From positions 1 to 6,852 of the forward strand of contig JAJZWW010000174.1 in NCBI GenBank assembly GCA_021846485.1: a stretch of DNA of 6,852 nucleotides. The letters run 5' to 3'. Below are positions 1-5,944 of the stretch, piece after piece. This DNA comes from Actinomycetes bacterium. Lineage in GTDB: Bacteria; Actinomycetota; Acidimicrobiia; Acidimicrobiales; Palsa-688. Numbering within the stretch: the stretch's first letter is position 1; every line of letters starts with the position of its first letter. Both the position numbers and the translations under genes were made by a program. The notes beneath the pieces are model-generated. The model was not told the DNA's origin. It worked only from the letters and a program-made list of their open reading frames with translations, and searched no databases.

Positions 1-1
1 G

Positions 2-925
2 CCGGTCAGCCTGTCGTCGTTCCGGGGCAAAGCCGTGGTCCTGTCGTTCAACGACAACCACTGCAAGCAGCTCTGCCCGCTCTACGCCCAAGACGTACGC
101 GCCGCCGTCGCTGACCTTGGGCCCCTCGCCCACCGGGTCGCCTTCGTCGGGATCAACGTCAACCCCTTCCACCCCCAAGTCGCCTCCGACATCGCCTTCG
201 ACCGCGAGCACGGCCTCGCCCACCTCCCCGAGTGGCACTTCCTCACCGGGCCGCTGCCCGAGCTCCGCAAGGTGTGGCACGCCTACGGCACCCAACCGAT
301 CACCGGGCCCCATCACAGCGTCTCCCACGCCAGCGTCATGGAGTTCATCGGGCCGTCGGGCAAGGTCCGGGGTCTCGGGGGTTACGACCCCGGGTCGGTC
401 CACGCCACCCGATGGGGGTACGCGCTGGCCACCGTCGCCGAGGACATCCTCGGTGTGCACACCAGCGTCACCGCCCACCGGATCGGGGCCGCGCCGCCGA
501 CCCCCCACACCAGCGCGCCGGGCTTCGCGCTGCCGGCCCTCTCCCCCGAGAACTCCACCGTCTCCCTCGACCACCTCCACGGCCGGCTCGTAGTCCTCAA
601 CTTCTTCGCGTCCTGGTGTTCCGCCTGCCAAACCGAGGCCGCCGGCCTCGAACGGGCCGCCCAGATCCTTCCGCCCGGCGTGACCCTCATCGGGATCGCC
701 ATCAACGACAAGCGGTCCTCCACGCAGGCTTTCGTGCATCGCTACCACCTCCGCTACCCCATCGGCTTCGACGCCCACGGCGACGTCGCCGCCGCCTACG
801 GCGTCAGCGGCCTGCCGACCACCGTCTTCGTCTCCCCGGGCGGCAAGATCATCGCCCGCCACGTCGGCGCCATCTCGACCGCCACCCTGACCCACGAAGC
901 CGCCAAGCTGCTCCACACCCGGTGA
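2..925 (+). CDS. SCO1/SenC-like domain fused to TlpA/ResA-like thioredoxin domain (5' end outside window)
   Basis: The frame is open from base 2, and the residues before the first GTG (base 35) already match the SCO1 N-terminal pattern (VSLSSFRGKAVVLSF), so the true start lies upstream. Numbering from the window edge: the first domain has the SCO copper motif CKQLCP (Cys21, Cys25) and a distal His109 in VSHASVMEF, the three ligands expected for Cu binding in SCO proteins. The second domain has a redoxin site, SWCSAC (Cys206, Cys209), and the cis-Pro loop LPTTVFV (Pro272). Known SCO proteins deliver copper to cytochrome oxidase CuA or act as thiol reductases; TlpA/ResA proteins reduce extracytoplasmic disulfides. 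Fusion of both suggests an exported, membrane-tethered protein that reduces or metallates a copper protein (inference; signal peptide not visible). It ends in TGA, overlapped by the next gene. Confidence 0.88.
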   Translation, partial: PVSLSSFRGKAVVLSFNDNHCKQLCPLYAQDVRAAVADLGPLAHRVAFVGINVNPFHPQVASDIAFDREHGLAHLPEWHFLTGPLPELRKVWHAYGTQPITGPHHSVSHASVMEFIGPSGKVRGLGGYDPGSVHATRWGYALATVAEDILGVHTSVTAHRIGAAPPTPHTSAPGFALPALSPENSTVSLDHLHGRLVVLNFFASWCSACQTEAAGLERAAQILPPGVTLIGIAINDKRSSTQAFVHRYHLRYPIGFDAHGDVAAAYGVSGLPTTVFVSPGGKIIARHVGAISTATLTHEAAKLLHTR

Positions 926-1752
926 CGGGGACCGCGCAGCGCTCTGGGGCCCCCGCCGCTGCCGTGCGGGCGCGCCTGCTGCACCGAGCCGAACGCTGCC
1001 AGTTCGAGGAGAGCCCCCTGGAGCGCCCGACGGTGTTGCGCTGGGCGCGTGCCGGGGTCATCTGGGGGCGACGGGCCTGGCGGGAGCGAGCCGCACCGCC
1101 TGGTCCCGGACGACCCTCCGTCTTCGCCGCGGGTGACTCCGTGCGGGTCCGGTCGGTCGAGGAGATCCAAGCGACACTCGACGCCGACCACACCACCCGC
1201 GGCCTGGCGTTCACCGCCGAGCAGTGGGGCTACTGCTCGGGCACCTACCGGGTCGCCCGCAGTGTCCGGCGCATGCTCGACGACCAGTGGCGGATGCGCC
1301 CGATCCAGGCGGCCGTCGTCCTCGACGGCGTGACCTGCGACGGGATCGACGGGACAGGCGGCTGCGGCCGGTCGTGCGCCCTGCTGTGGAAGGACGAGTG
1401 GCTCGCCCCCTCCCCCGAGCCGGCGCCGCCGGCACCACCGCGAGGCTCCGGGCGCCTCGCACGGGTGAGGACCCGGGACGACATCGAAGCGACCCTGGGT
1501 GCCGACGGCCGGATCGACGGCATCAGCCCCCCGCCGCACCCCGACGAGCTCGCCGGCACCGTGCAGGCGGTGACCGGCACCTGGGACATCCGCCTGCGCC
1601 GTCCGTCGCCGCTCGGGCGGGCACCCCGAGCGGCCTGGTACCTCCTCGACGGCGTCCGCTGCGACGGCTCGGTGCTCGGCGCCGCCGGACCGTGCGACCG
1701 GTGCTGCCCGCTGCTCTGGCACGAGTCCTGGCTGGAGTTCCTCGACGACTAG
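922..1752 (+). CDS. Uncharacterised protein with two tandem Cys-containing domains
   Basis: The chosen GTG start overlaps the upstream TGA by four bases (GTGA), giving 276 residues; third-position GC stays high from here. An alternative GTG at 1033 has a GGAG nine bases upstream and would give 239 residues, so the start is uncertain. After a basic N-terminal stretch (RWARAGVIWGRRAWRERAAPP) the protein carries the same domain twice, from about residues 74 and 180. Each begins VRVRS/ARVRT with an EIxATL-like segment and ends in LDGVxCDG, a Cys cluster (CGRSC or CDRCC), LLW and an acidic-Trp-Leu tail (KDEWL, HESWL). I recall single-domain relatives, also uncharacterised, in actinobacterial genomes. 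The clustered Cys could bind metal, but this is only inference. The overlap suggests translational coupling to the SCO/TlpA gene. No function is assigned. Confidence 0.75.
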   Translation: MTGTAQRSGAPAAAVRARLLHRAERCQFEESPLERPTVLRWARAGVIWGRRAWRERAAPPGPGRPSVFAAGDSVRVRSVEEIQATLDADHTTRGLAFTAEQWGYCSGTYRVARSVRRMLDDQWRMRPIQAAVVLDGVTCDGIDGTGGCGRSCALLWKDEWLAPSPEPAPPAPPRGSGRLARVRTRDDIEATLGADGRIDGISPPPHPDELAGTVQAVTGTWDIRLRRPSPLGRAPRAAWYLLDGVRCDGSVLGAAGPCDRCCPLLWHESWLEFLDD

Positions 1753-1853
1753 GCGACGTGCGCCGGTCACCGCACCCGCCAGCTCGGGGCGGCCGGACCG
1801 GCGGCCGGGATCGCCGAGAGCCGACCATCACCGCCGTACGTGCGGGCCACGGC

Positions 1854-2240
1854 GTCGCACCCGCCGGGTCTCTCCTGCCGTCATTGGTCGGCGAGGAGCA
1901 GTTCGTCACTGCCACTCCGGCATCTGGTCGGCGGCGGTTTTCGGCCGAGTGCTTCTTGCCCCGATCGCCCGTGCGCTCGTCGCCACGGTCGGCTACGGGG
2001 TCGCGTTCGGCGTCAACGCTGCCAGGTTCGCCATCACTCTCCGGGTGCGCTCCAGCGCGCCTCCCCGGCGGTGAGCATGTGGAGCCAAGCCGCTGGCGGG
2101 TTCGCCACCGTCGTCCGTGACCGACTGCTACGAGTGGTTGCTGCGGCCCAGGCGCTCGCGGCGCTATCGGCCGGAGCGGCCGGCGCCCAGCGCCAGGGCA
2201 CGGCTTGGTCGGGTTCGCGACTGGGGTTGGCACTGATGCC
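1854..2240 (+). pseudogene. Frameshifted remnant of an MFS transporter
   Basis: No single frame is a gene, but pieces matching the middle of an MFS_3-type drug/solute exporter occur in the right order. Frame 3 (about 1857-1925) reads AGSLLPSLVGEEQFVTAT, like the usual ALLPxLVxxExLxxANA segment. Frame 2 (about 1919-2074, ending in TGA) reads WSAAVFGRVLLAPIARALV, then VGYGVAFGVNAARFAITLR, like the GPxLGGLLVAxxGxxxAFxxNAxSF helix pair. Frame 1 (about 2077-2190) reads GGFATVVRDRLLRVVAAAQA, like the central loop and next helix (GxRxxxRDxLLRxLLxxxA). A weaker piece in frame 3 (about 2202-2240) may continue it. At least two or three frameshifts and the lack of the N- and C-terminal thirds make it non-functional. 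Family assignment rests on recalled patterns; the boundaries are approximate. Confidence 0.6.
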
Positions 2241-2317
2241 GTTGAGCCGGTCCCCGAGCAGGGCGCTCACCGGCAATCAGGGGCGTGCCGATTCGTAGGC
2301 TCGGCGGTGGCTGGGCC

Positions 2318-3775
2318 TCAGCCGACGAGCTGGTCCACGAAGGTGTCCCGGCAGCCGGTGGAGCAGAAGTACACGGTGCGGCCTTCGTGCTCGATGCTGG
2401 CGGCGGCGTGCAGCGGGTCGACGGTCATGCCGCAGATCGGGTCGACGTCGGCGTCGGCGTGGCCGCCGTCCCCGTCCTCGTGGGGCGGCCCGTCGCCGGT
2501 GAGGTAACGGTCGGGGTCGGCCGCGAAGCGGTCGGCGCAGTGCTCGGAGCAGAACCAGATGTGCTGACCGTTGTGCACGGTGTGGGCCGGGGCGTGAGCC
2601 GCCTCGACCTGCATACCGCAGACGGGATCCTTGGCGTAGCCGGCGCCGCCGCCGAGGCGGTCCCGGTTGCGGTAGAGGAGGTAGAGACCGGCGAAGACGA
2701 CCAGGGCGATGACGTCGAGGACGGTGGTGGAGTTCCACCCGAAGGCGTTGCCGGCGATCACGGCGGGGTGGCCGGTGGGGATCCAGCCGAGCGCCTTGAA
2801 CAGGTACTCGGTGGCGAGCCCGGCGGCGGACATGACGGCCCAGAAGACGACGAGCATGCGCAGCGCCATCCGTCCCCCGTACTGCTTGCGGTAGATGAGC
2901 AAGAGGGGGAGCGTGATGAGGTCGGCGAAGACGAAGGCGACGACCCCACCGAAGCTGATCCCACCCTTCCAAAGAGCTGCTGCGAGGGGGACGTTGCCGA
3001 CCGAGCACACGAAGGACAGGAGCGCCACCAGGGGGCCGATGAGCGCGTTCTCCAGGCTGGTCCAGAAGCCGTGGCCGGTGATGAACAGGTCCGACCAGGC
3101 CCACGACGGGACCAGGGCGGCGACGAAGCCGGCGATGAGAAACCCGACCAGCATCTCCTTGCGGAGCATGGTGAGGTCGCTCATCGTGTAGCCGGCGGCG
3201 TCGGCCCAACCGGCCGGGGTGCGGATCCGCCGGCGCCAGCCGTCGCGTCCTGCGGGGGCGACGTCGCCATGGCCCCCGTCGGAAGCGGAGCGGACCCGCG
3301 AACGGGCGGCATCCAGGGCCCGGCCCCGCAGCCACAGGCCGCCGACGCTGACCAACAGGACGATCATGATGACGCCGCCGACGAACTCGGCGGCCACGAA
3401 CTGCCAGCCGATCAGCACGGCGAGCACGATGCCGAGCTCCACTACCAGGTTGGTGGAGGCGAACATGAACACCATGGCCGCCAGGTAGTCCGCCCCCCGG
3501 GCGAACAGGGACCTGGCCATGGCCGACGCGGCGTACGAGCAGCTCGAGGAGGCCATCCCGTAGAGGGACGCTCGGGCGACCGTGACCGGACGGTGGTCGC
3601 CGAGGTGGCGTTGCATGGCGTCGCGGGACACGAAGGCCTGCACCGCCCCGGACAGGCCGAAGCCGAGGACCAGGGCCCACAGGGTGTCCCAGAACATGTT
3701 GGCTGCCTCCCGCAGGCCACGACCGACATCGCCCAGGGCCCCGGTGGCGGTCACGACCGCGAGGTCAGGATGCAA
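2318..3775 (-). CDS. YraQ/ArsP-like (DUF318) permease with two C-terminal YHS metal-binding domains
   Basis: A 485-residue integral membrane protein. I chose TTG at 3775 because AGGAGG sits six bases before it; a longer in-frame reading to 3877 has an unlikely Pro/Arg-rich N-terminus. The permease part (about residues 25-370, eight or more hydrophobic helices) has the family's two signature regions: ASSSCSYAA (Cys79) followed by FASTNLVVELG and GWQFVAAEFVGG, and FVCSVGNVPLAAALW (Cys257) followed by GGVVAFVFADLITLP. Two YHS domains follow, about 383-425 (Cys386, FCSEHC 409/413) and 446-482 (Cys448, FCSTGC 471/475), joined by a linker rich in His, Asp and Glu (427-445). YHS domains bind soft metals and occur on copper ATPases. 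Lying in a csoR operon, it is probably a Cu(I) or related metal exporter (inference); arsenical or other substrates are possible. Confidence 0.88.
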   Translation of the reverse strand: MHPDLAVVTATGALGDVGRGLREAANMFWDTLWALVLGFGLSGAVQAFVSRDAMQRHLGDHRPVTVARASLYGMASSSCSYAASAMARSLFARGADYLAAMVFMFASTNLVVELGIVLAVLIGWQFVAAEFVGGVIMIVLLVSVGGLWLRGRALDAARSRVRSASDGGHGDVAPAGRDGWRRRIRTPAGWADAAGYTMSDLTMLRKEMLVGFLIAGFVAALVPSWAWSDLFITGHGFWTSLENALIGPLVALLSFVCSVGNVPLAAALWKGGISFGGVVAFVFADLITLPLLLIYRKQYGGRMALRMLVVFWAVMSAAGLATEYLFKALGWIPTGHPAVIAGNAFGWNSTTVLDVIALVVFAGLYLLYRNRDRLGGGAGYAKDPVCGMQVEAAHAPAHTVHNGQHIWFCSEHCADRFAADPDRYLTGDGPPHEDGDGGHADADVDPICGMTVDPLHAAASIEHEGRTVYFCSTGCRDTFVDQLVG

Positions 3776-3965
3776 GGTCGGCCTCCTGGTCGTCGCGCGC
3801 CGCGGGGTCGCGGTGGCCGAGGATGGACACGAGCTCGCGGACCGTCCAGGACAGCCGGCCGGCCGGGCCGGTCGCACACGACGGGCCGCCGGTGCCGTCG
3901 GGCAGCGGGCAGCCGGCCACCGACTCGGCAGCTGCCCGGGGACGCTCGGTCCGGGGGCGCGTCAC
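3765..3965 (-). CDS. Small 66-residue protein between csoR and the permease
   Basis: Starts with GTG overlapping the csoR stop codon (GTGA) and ends 11 bases inside the permease gene. About 90% of its codons end in G or C, as in the neighbouring genes, which supports real coding despite its size. The N-terminus is basic (MTRPRTERPR); there are two Cys (19 in AGCPLPDG and 30 in GPSCATG); the C-terminal half contains a possible amphipathic helix (GRLSWTVRELVSILGHRD) and an acidic tail. There is no signal peptide or membrane helix. I do not recognise a family. Its position between a copper sensor and a metal permease, with both joints overlapping, suggests a cytoplasmic accessory factor such as a metal-binding adaptor, or a coding leader that couples translation. 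Both ideas are inference. Confidence 0.6.
   Translation of the reverse strand: MTRPRTERPRAAAESVAGCPLPDGTGGPSCATGPAGRLSWTVRELVSILGHRDPAARDDQEADLAS
3776..3787 (-). promoter_or_regulatory. Ribosome binding site fixing the permease TTG start
   Basis: Read on the minus strand, AGGAGG (3787-3782) is followed by six bases and then TTG. This is a near-perfect Shine-Dalgarno sequence and is the main reason for the TTG start. It lies inside the last codons of the upstream 66-codon gene, so ribosomes finishing that gene would pass straight over it. Confidence 0.75.
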
Positions 3966-4243
3966 GACCGCACCAACCGCTCGATCGCGGCCCGGGCTTC
4001 GGTGATCTTCACCTCGGCGTCGGGGCCGCCCGCGGCGACGGCGTCCTGCACGCAGTGGCTGAGGTGCTCGCCGAGCAACTGGAGGGCGACCACCTGCAGG
4101 GCGCGGGTAACCGCCGACACCTGGGTGAGCACGTCGATGCAGTAGGTGTCCTCCTCGACCATGCGCGACAGACCGCGGACCTGGCCCTCGACGCGGCGGA
4201 GCCGTCTCAACACGGCGTCCCTGTCGGCGCTGTAACCCACCAT
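3962..4243 (-). CDS. csoR: CsoR-type copper-sensing repressor
   Basis: A 93-residue protein of normal CsoR/RcnR (DUF156) length. ATG 4243 is preferred over upstream in-frame starts because a strong GGAGG lies eight bases before it. The sequence has the family core RLRRVEGQVRGLSRMVEED, then CIDVLTQ and EHLSHCV. The Cu(I) ligands expected from Mycobacterium tuberculosis CsoR (Cys36, His61, Cys65) are present as Cys35, His60 and Cys64, with the neighbouring Tyr34 and the C-terminal Glu82 also in place. This points to copper rather than nickel/cobalt (RcnR) or formaldehyde (FrmR) sensing. Family members bind a GC-rich palindrome as tetramers and leave it when Cu(I) binds. It heads the operon csoR - small gene - YHS permease and has a matching palindrome just upstream, so autoregulation is likely. 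Confidence 0.95.
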   Translation of the reverse strand: MVGYSADRDAVLRRLRRVEGQVRGLSRMVEEDTYCIDVLTQVSAVTRALQVVALQLLGEHLSHCVQDAVAAGGPDAEVKITEARAAIERLVRS

Positions 4244-4251
4244 GGCGACCA

Positions 4252-4259
4252 CCTCCTCA
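4252..4259 (-). promoter_or_regulatory. Ribosome binding site fixing the csoR start
   Basis: The minus strand reads TGAGGAGG followed by TGGTCGCC and ATG. The GGAGG core, eight bases before ATG 4243, selects this start over the two upstream in-frame candidates, which would place the site inside the coding region. Confidence 0.7.
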
Positions 4260-4263
4260 ACCC

Positions 4264-4293
4264 AGGATACCCCCAAGGGGTACCTACCGTCAC
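4264..4293 (-). promoter_or_regulatory. Putative csoR promoter
   Basis: On the minus strand GTGACG (4293-4288; four of six bases of TTGACA) and TATCCT (4269-4264; four of six of TATAAT) are 18 bases apart. The predicted transcript starts near 4257, leaving a short leader with the GGAGG site. The -35 element overlaps the stop codon of the DUF4396 gene and the spacer is filled by the CsoR-like palindrome, the usual geometry for repression. Prediction from sequence only. Confidence 0.45.
4267..4282 (-). promoter_or_regulatory. Putative CsoR operator 1 (before csoR)
   Basis: The plus strand reads ATACCCCCAAGGGGTA: inverted arms TACCC and GGGTA around five bases, extendable to TACCCC/GGGGTA around three. 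C-run/G-run palindromes flanked by TA are typical of actinobacterial CsoR sites. It lies 24 bases before the csoR start and overlaps the predicted -10 element. On the minus strand it matches operator 2 at 13 of 16 positions. Confidence 0.7.
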
Positions 4294-4979
4294 ATGGCTT
4301 CTTTGATGCCCTTGCGGATGAGCCAGACGTTGGTGGGCCAGGCCGTGAAGAAGCCGACGATCATCCCGATCTGCATCAGGAACCAGAAGGTGGGGCGGTC
4401 GGGGTGGATGTGGGCGGGGAAGAAGACGAACTGCATCAGCGTCATCCAGCCGAACAGGCCCACCTCGAAGCTGGTGAGCGACAGCACGTCGGCCTTGGCC
4501 GCCTCGACGAGCCCCTTGCGGAGCCCGAGACCACGCATGGGGGCGATGGCGAAGTACTGGAAGGCGATCCCGAACGCCAAGGCGAGGACGTAGTCGCCGA
4601 TGTACTCAGGCAGCAGGGACAGGCCGAGGATCGTCGCCCCCAGGCCGAACACAACCCACTCGGCCACAACGTCCCCGAGCGTGCAGCCCGCCCCGCAGTG
4701 GCTGACTCCGGTGGCCACGCTCGACCAACCTGGACGCTCCGGCGGTCCGTCGAGGCCGTGCTCGGCCCGCCAAGCCGGGCTCTTCGGCAGCCCGAAGCGC
4801 CGGTAACCCCAGACGGCCACCGGCCCGTAGTACAAGGCGGTGATCGGCCAGACCGCCTCCATGATCCCCATCTGCTGGCGGTGCCCCCGGACCCACTGAT
4901 CGCCGGCGATCCACAAGGCGCACGCACCCGCCAGGGCCAGCGCAGCCCAGCTCAGATAGGTCAACCACAGCGGCGGCAT
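4290..4979 (-). CDS. DUF4396 integral membrane protein
   Basis: A 229-residue membrane protein. ATG 4979 is supported by GGAG five bases upstream. It has about six hydrophobic segments: roughly residues 5-25, 37-57, 103-123, 128-148, 171-187 and 198-220. The C-terminal two thirds fit the DUF4396 family as I know it: SHCGAGCTLGD (His94, Cys95, Cys99), then AEWVVFGLG, AFGIAFQYFAIAPMRGL, AAKADVLSLTSFEVGLFGWM, the FFPAHIHP loop and FWFLMQIGMI, ending in a WLIRKGIKE tail. The N-terminal two helices precede the conserved domain. The conserved His-Cys-x3-Cys and His residues could bind metal at the membrane, but the biochemical role of the family is not established. A CsoR-like palindrome before it and the csoR operon seven bases beyond its stop indicate a copper-linked role (inference). 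Confidence 0.88.
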   Translation of the reverse strand: MPPLWLTYLSWAALALAGACALWIAGDQWVRGHRQQMGIMEAVWPITALYYGPVAVWGYRRFGLPKSPAWRAEHGLDGPPERPGWSSVATGVSHCGAGCTLGDVVAEWVVFGLGATILGLSLLPEYIGDYVLALAFGIAFQYFAIAPMRGLGLRKGLVEAAKADVLSLTSFEVGLFGWMTLMQFVFFPAHIHPDRPTFWFLMQIGMIVGFFTAWPTNVWLIRKGIKEAM

Positions 4980-5020
4980 CCGCGCTCCACTCCTCCTCGT
5001 TCGGGCTTAGGCGGAGCCCC

Positions 5021-5036
5021 ATACCCAGGAGGGGTA
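5021..5036 (-). promoter_or_regulatory. Putative CsoR operator 2 (before the DUF4396 gene)
   Basis: The plus strand reads ATACCCAGGAGGGGTA: arms TACCC and GGGTA around five bases, the same design as the site before csoR. It lies 41 bases upstream of the DUF4396 start. On the minus strand it ends in TATGGG, placed where the csoR site has its TATCCT -10 element, so it may also overlap a promoter, although no good -35 is visible. Confidence 0.6.
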
Positions 5037-5125
5037 GCAGGAAACGCTACTGCCATGGCCCCCGCCGGCAGCGGCGTCCGAGACCGCCATCGGCGGACGC
5101 GACGACAGCGCCCAGCAAGCCGTGA

Positions 5126-5311
5126 CGTGGGCGGACCGCAGTTGCCAGCGAAGCCAGGCAAGAACGGCTGCACCTCGACCTTGCGCCATGACCGGGCGGC
5201 GGCCACGACGCCGAGCTCGGGTCGCGGCTCTCCCTGGGCGTCACCACGATCGACCCCGGCCGGCGCGACGCCAACCGGAGTCGGGATCCGACCCGGTGTC
5301 GATCCTGCGAA
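5126..5311 (+). pseudogene. Remnant of a VOC/glyoxalase-like (Glyoxalase_6) gene
   Basis: The plus-strand frame from 5126 contains QERLHLDLAP, then an in-frame TGA (5189-5191), then GGGHDAELGSRLSLGVTTID and PGRRDAN. These match, in order and at nearly the right spacing, the C-terminal half of small VOC proteins (NRLHLDL, then xxAExxRLxxLGAxxxDxGxxD). The usual DPEGNEFCVL end is missing or scrambled, and PAKPGKN just upstream is in another frame. A stop, a frame change and loss of both ends make it non-coding. It joins the partial transporter copy directly. The assignment uses recalled family patterns, so confidence is moderate. Confidence 0.5.
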
Positions 5312-5671
5312 GGGTTCTGGATGGTCGCGCCGTACATCGCTGCTCAGTCCGTCGCCGACCTGGTCGGGGGCCACCACAGCGAGGCGACCATCGGAGGGGT
5401 CGTGCTCACCGCCGTCGCCCTTCTCGAGATGCCGCTGCTCGGGCGGACCAAGCACCGCCTCGGCGATCGGCTCGGATCCGCGGCAACCAGCGGCGAGGGC
5501 ACACAGAACTACTTTTGCGCAGCCCAGGCCGCCGCCGTGCTCACTACCCTGACGGTGACCGCGGTCTGGCCCGGAGCGTGGTGGCTCGACCCGGTCATCG
5601 GGCTAGGCATCGCGCTCGTCGCCGTCCGGGAAGGCCTTGGAGCTTGGAACGGAGAGGAATGCGGGTGCTGA
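5312..5671 (+). pseudogene. 5'-truncated copy of a cation (CDF-like) transporter gene
   Basis: Encodes the C-terminal half of the transporter that is seen with its N-terminus at 6327. Similarity begins at FWMVAPYIAAQSV (compare FWLIAPYVAAQSV) and continues through VADLVGGHHSEAT, PLLGRTKHRLGDRLGSAAT and GEGTQN to WWLDPVIGLGIALVAVREG and a GEECGC end. The N-terminal cytoplasmic part and first helices are absent; the upstream sequence is the VOC remnant. ATG 5321 has a GAAGGG six bases before it, so a 116-residue fragment with about three helices could still be made, but it lacks half of the membrane domain and probably cannot transport alone. Bases 5345-5456 are identical to 6741-6852, whereas the preceding 31 bases differ at many positions. 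It may also supply sequence for recombination with the other copy. Confidence 0.7.
5345..5456 (+). repeat. Direct repeat, copy 1 (112 identical bases)
   Basis: This stretch of the truncated transporter copy is identical to 6741-6852. Just upstream (5314-5344 against 6710-6740) the copies differ at about a third of positions, so identity begins abruptly. Downstream extent is unknown because the second copy meets the window edge. Confidence 0.95.
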
Positions 5672-5896
5672 CCCCGCCACACGCGCAGCCGTGAGGGCTG
5701 AGCGCAGATCAGGGCGTTCTGCGGCCGTGTCATGGGGCGGCCGGCGACCGGCTCAACCGCGCCCCCCTCGGCGATCTTGCCGCCCGTGTGACCGGGCCAG
5801 CCGACGGTCGACCCCGCACCGAACCTCGCTCGGGGTTGTCGTAAGAGCGGTGGGCGCGTCCCCCGTGGGCGGGTCCTTCCTTCGACAACACCTCGA
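5672..5896 (+). other. Intergenic stretch with no recognised gene
   Basis: Short frames exist here, for example one with GDRLNRAPLGDLAARVTG ending at a TAA near 5843, but none has a credible start, ribosome site or family match. No clear terminator hairpin with a T-run is seen. It separates the truncated transporter copy from the arsR promoter region. Confidence 0.4.
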
Positions 5897-5926
5897 GCGA
5901 CGCCGAGTCGAATCGTGCGATAGCAT
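5897..5926 (+). promoter_or_regulatory. Putative arsR promoter giving a leaderless transcript
   Basis: TAGCAT (5921-5926) fits an actinobacterial -10 (TAnnnT) and a weak -35 candidate GCGACG (5897-5902) lies 18 bases before it. Transcription six or seven bases after the -10 would start at or one base before ATG 5933. No Shine-Dalgarno sequence precedes that ATG, which fits leaderless translation. Confidence 0.4.
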
Positions 5927-5944
5927 CGTCAGATGTCGATGGTA
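5921..5944 (+). promoter_or_regulatory. Putative ArsR operator spanning the arsR start codon
   Basis: TAGCATCG (5921-5928) and CGATGGTA (5937-5944) form an inverted repeat with seven of eight pairs and an eight-base centre containing the ATG. Just upstream ATCG-TG-CGAT adds a second short palindrome. ArsR dimers bind such imperfect repeats over their own promoter. Confidence 0.45.

Noticed and set aside
232..921. N-terminal extension of the tandem-domain protein in the same frame
   Set aside because: This part overlaps the SCO-TlpA coding sequence and reads as Arg/Pro/His-rich out-of-frame translation; the gene more likely starts at 922 or later.
796..1770. A 324-codon open frame on the minus strand
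   Set aside because: Antisense to the tandem-domain gene, Gly/Arg/Pro-rich, no recognisable domain. The plus strand shows a clear internal repeat with conserved motifs.
1753..1850. Possible transcription terminator after the tandem-domain gene (GCCGG-A-CCGGC near 1790-1805)
   Set aside because: A one-base loop cannot form a normal hairpin and no T-run follows.
3776..3877. Longer permease start at 3877
   Set aside because: The added residues are Pro/Arg/Ser-rich and overlap the small gene; the AGGAGG site and family N-terminus favour TTG 3775.
2285..4306. A 673-codon open frame on the plus strand
   Set aside because: It lies antisense to the permease, small gene and csoR, has low-complexity Gly/Asp/Glu/Arg composition and no family motifs; long open antisense frames are expected at this GC content.
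4961..5455. A 164-codon open frame on the minus strand
   Set aside because: Antisense to the transporter copy and overlapping the DUF4396 start and the palindrome; no family features.
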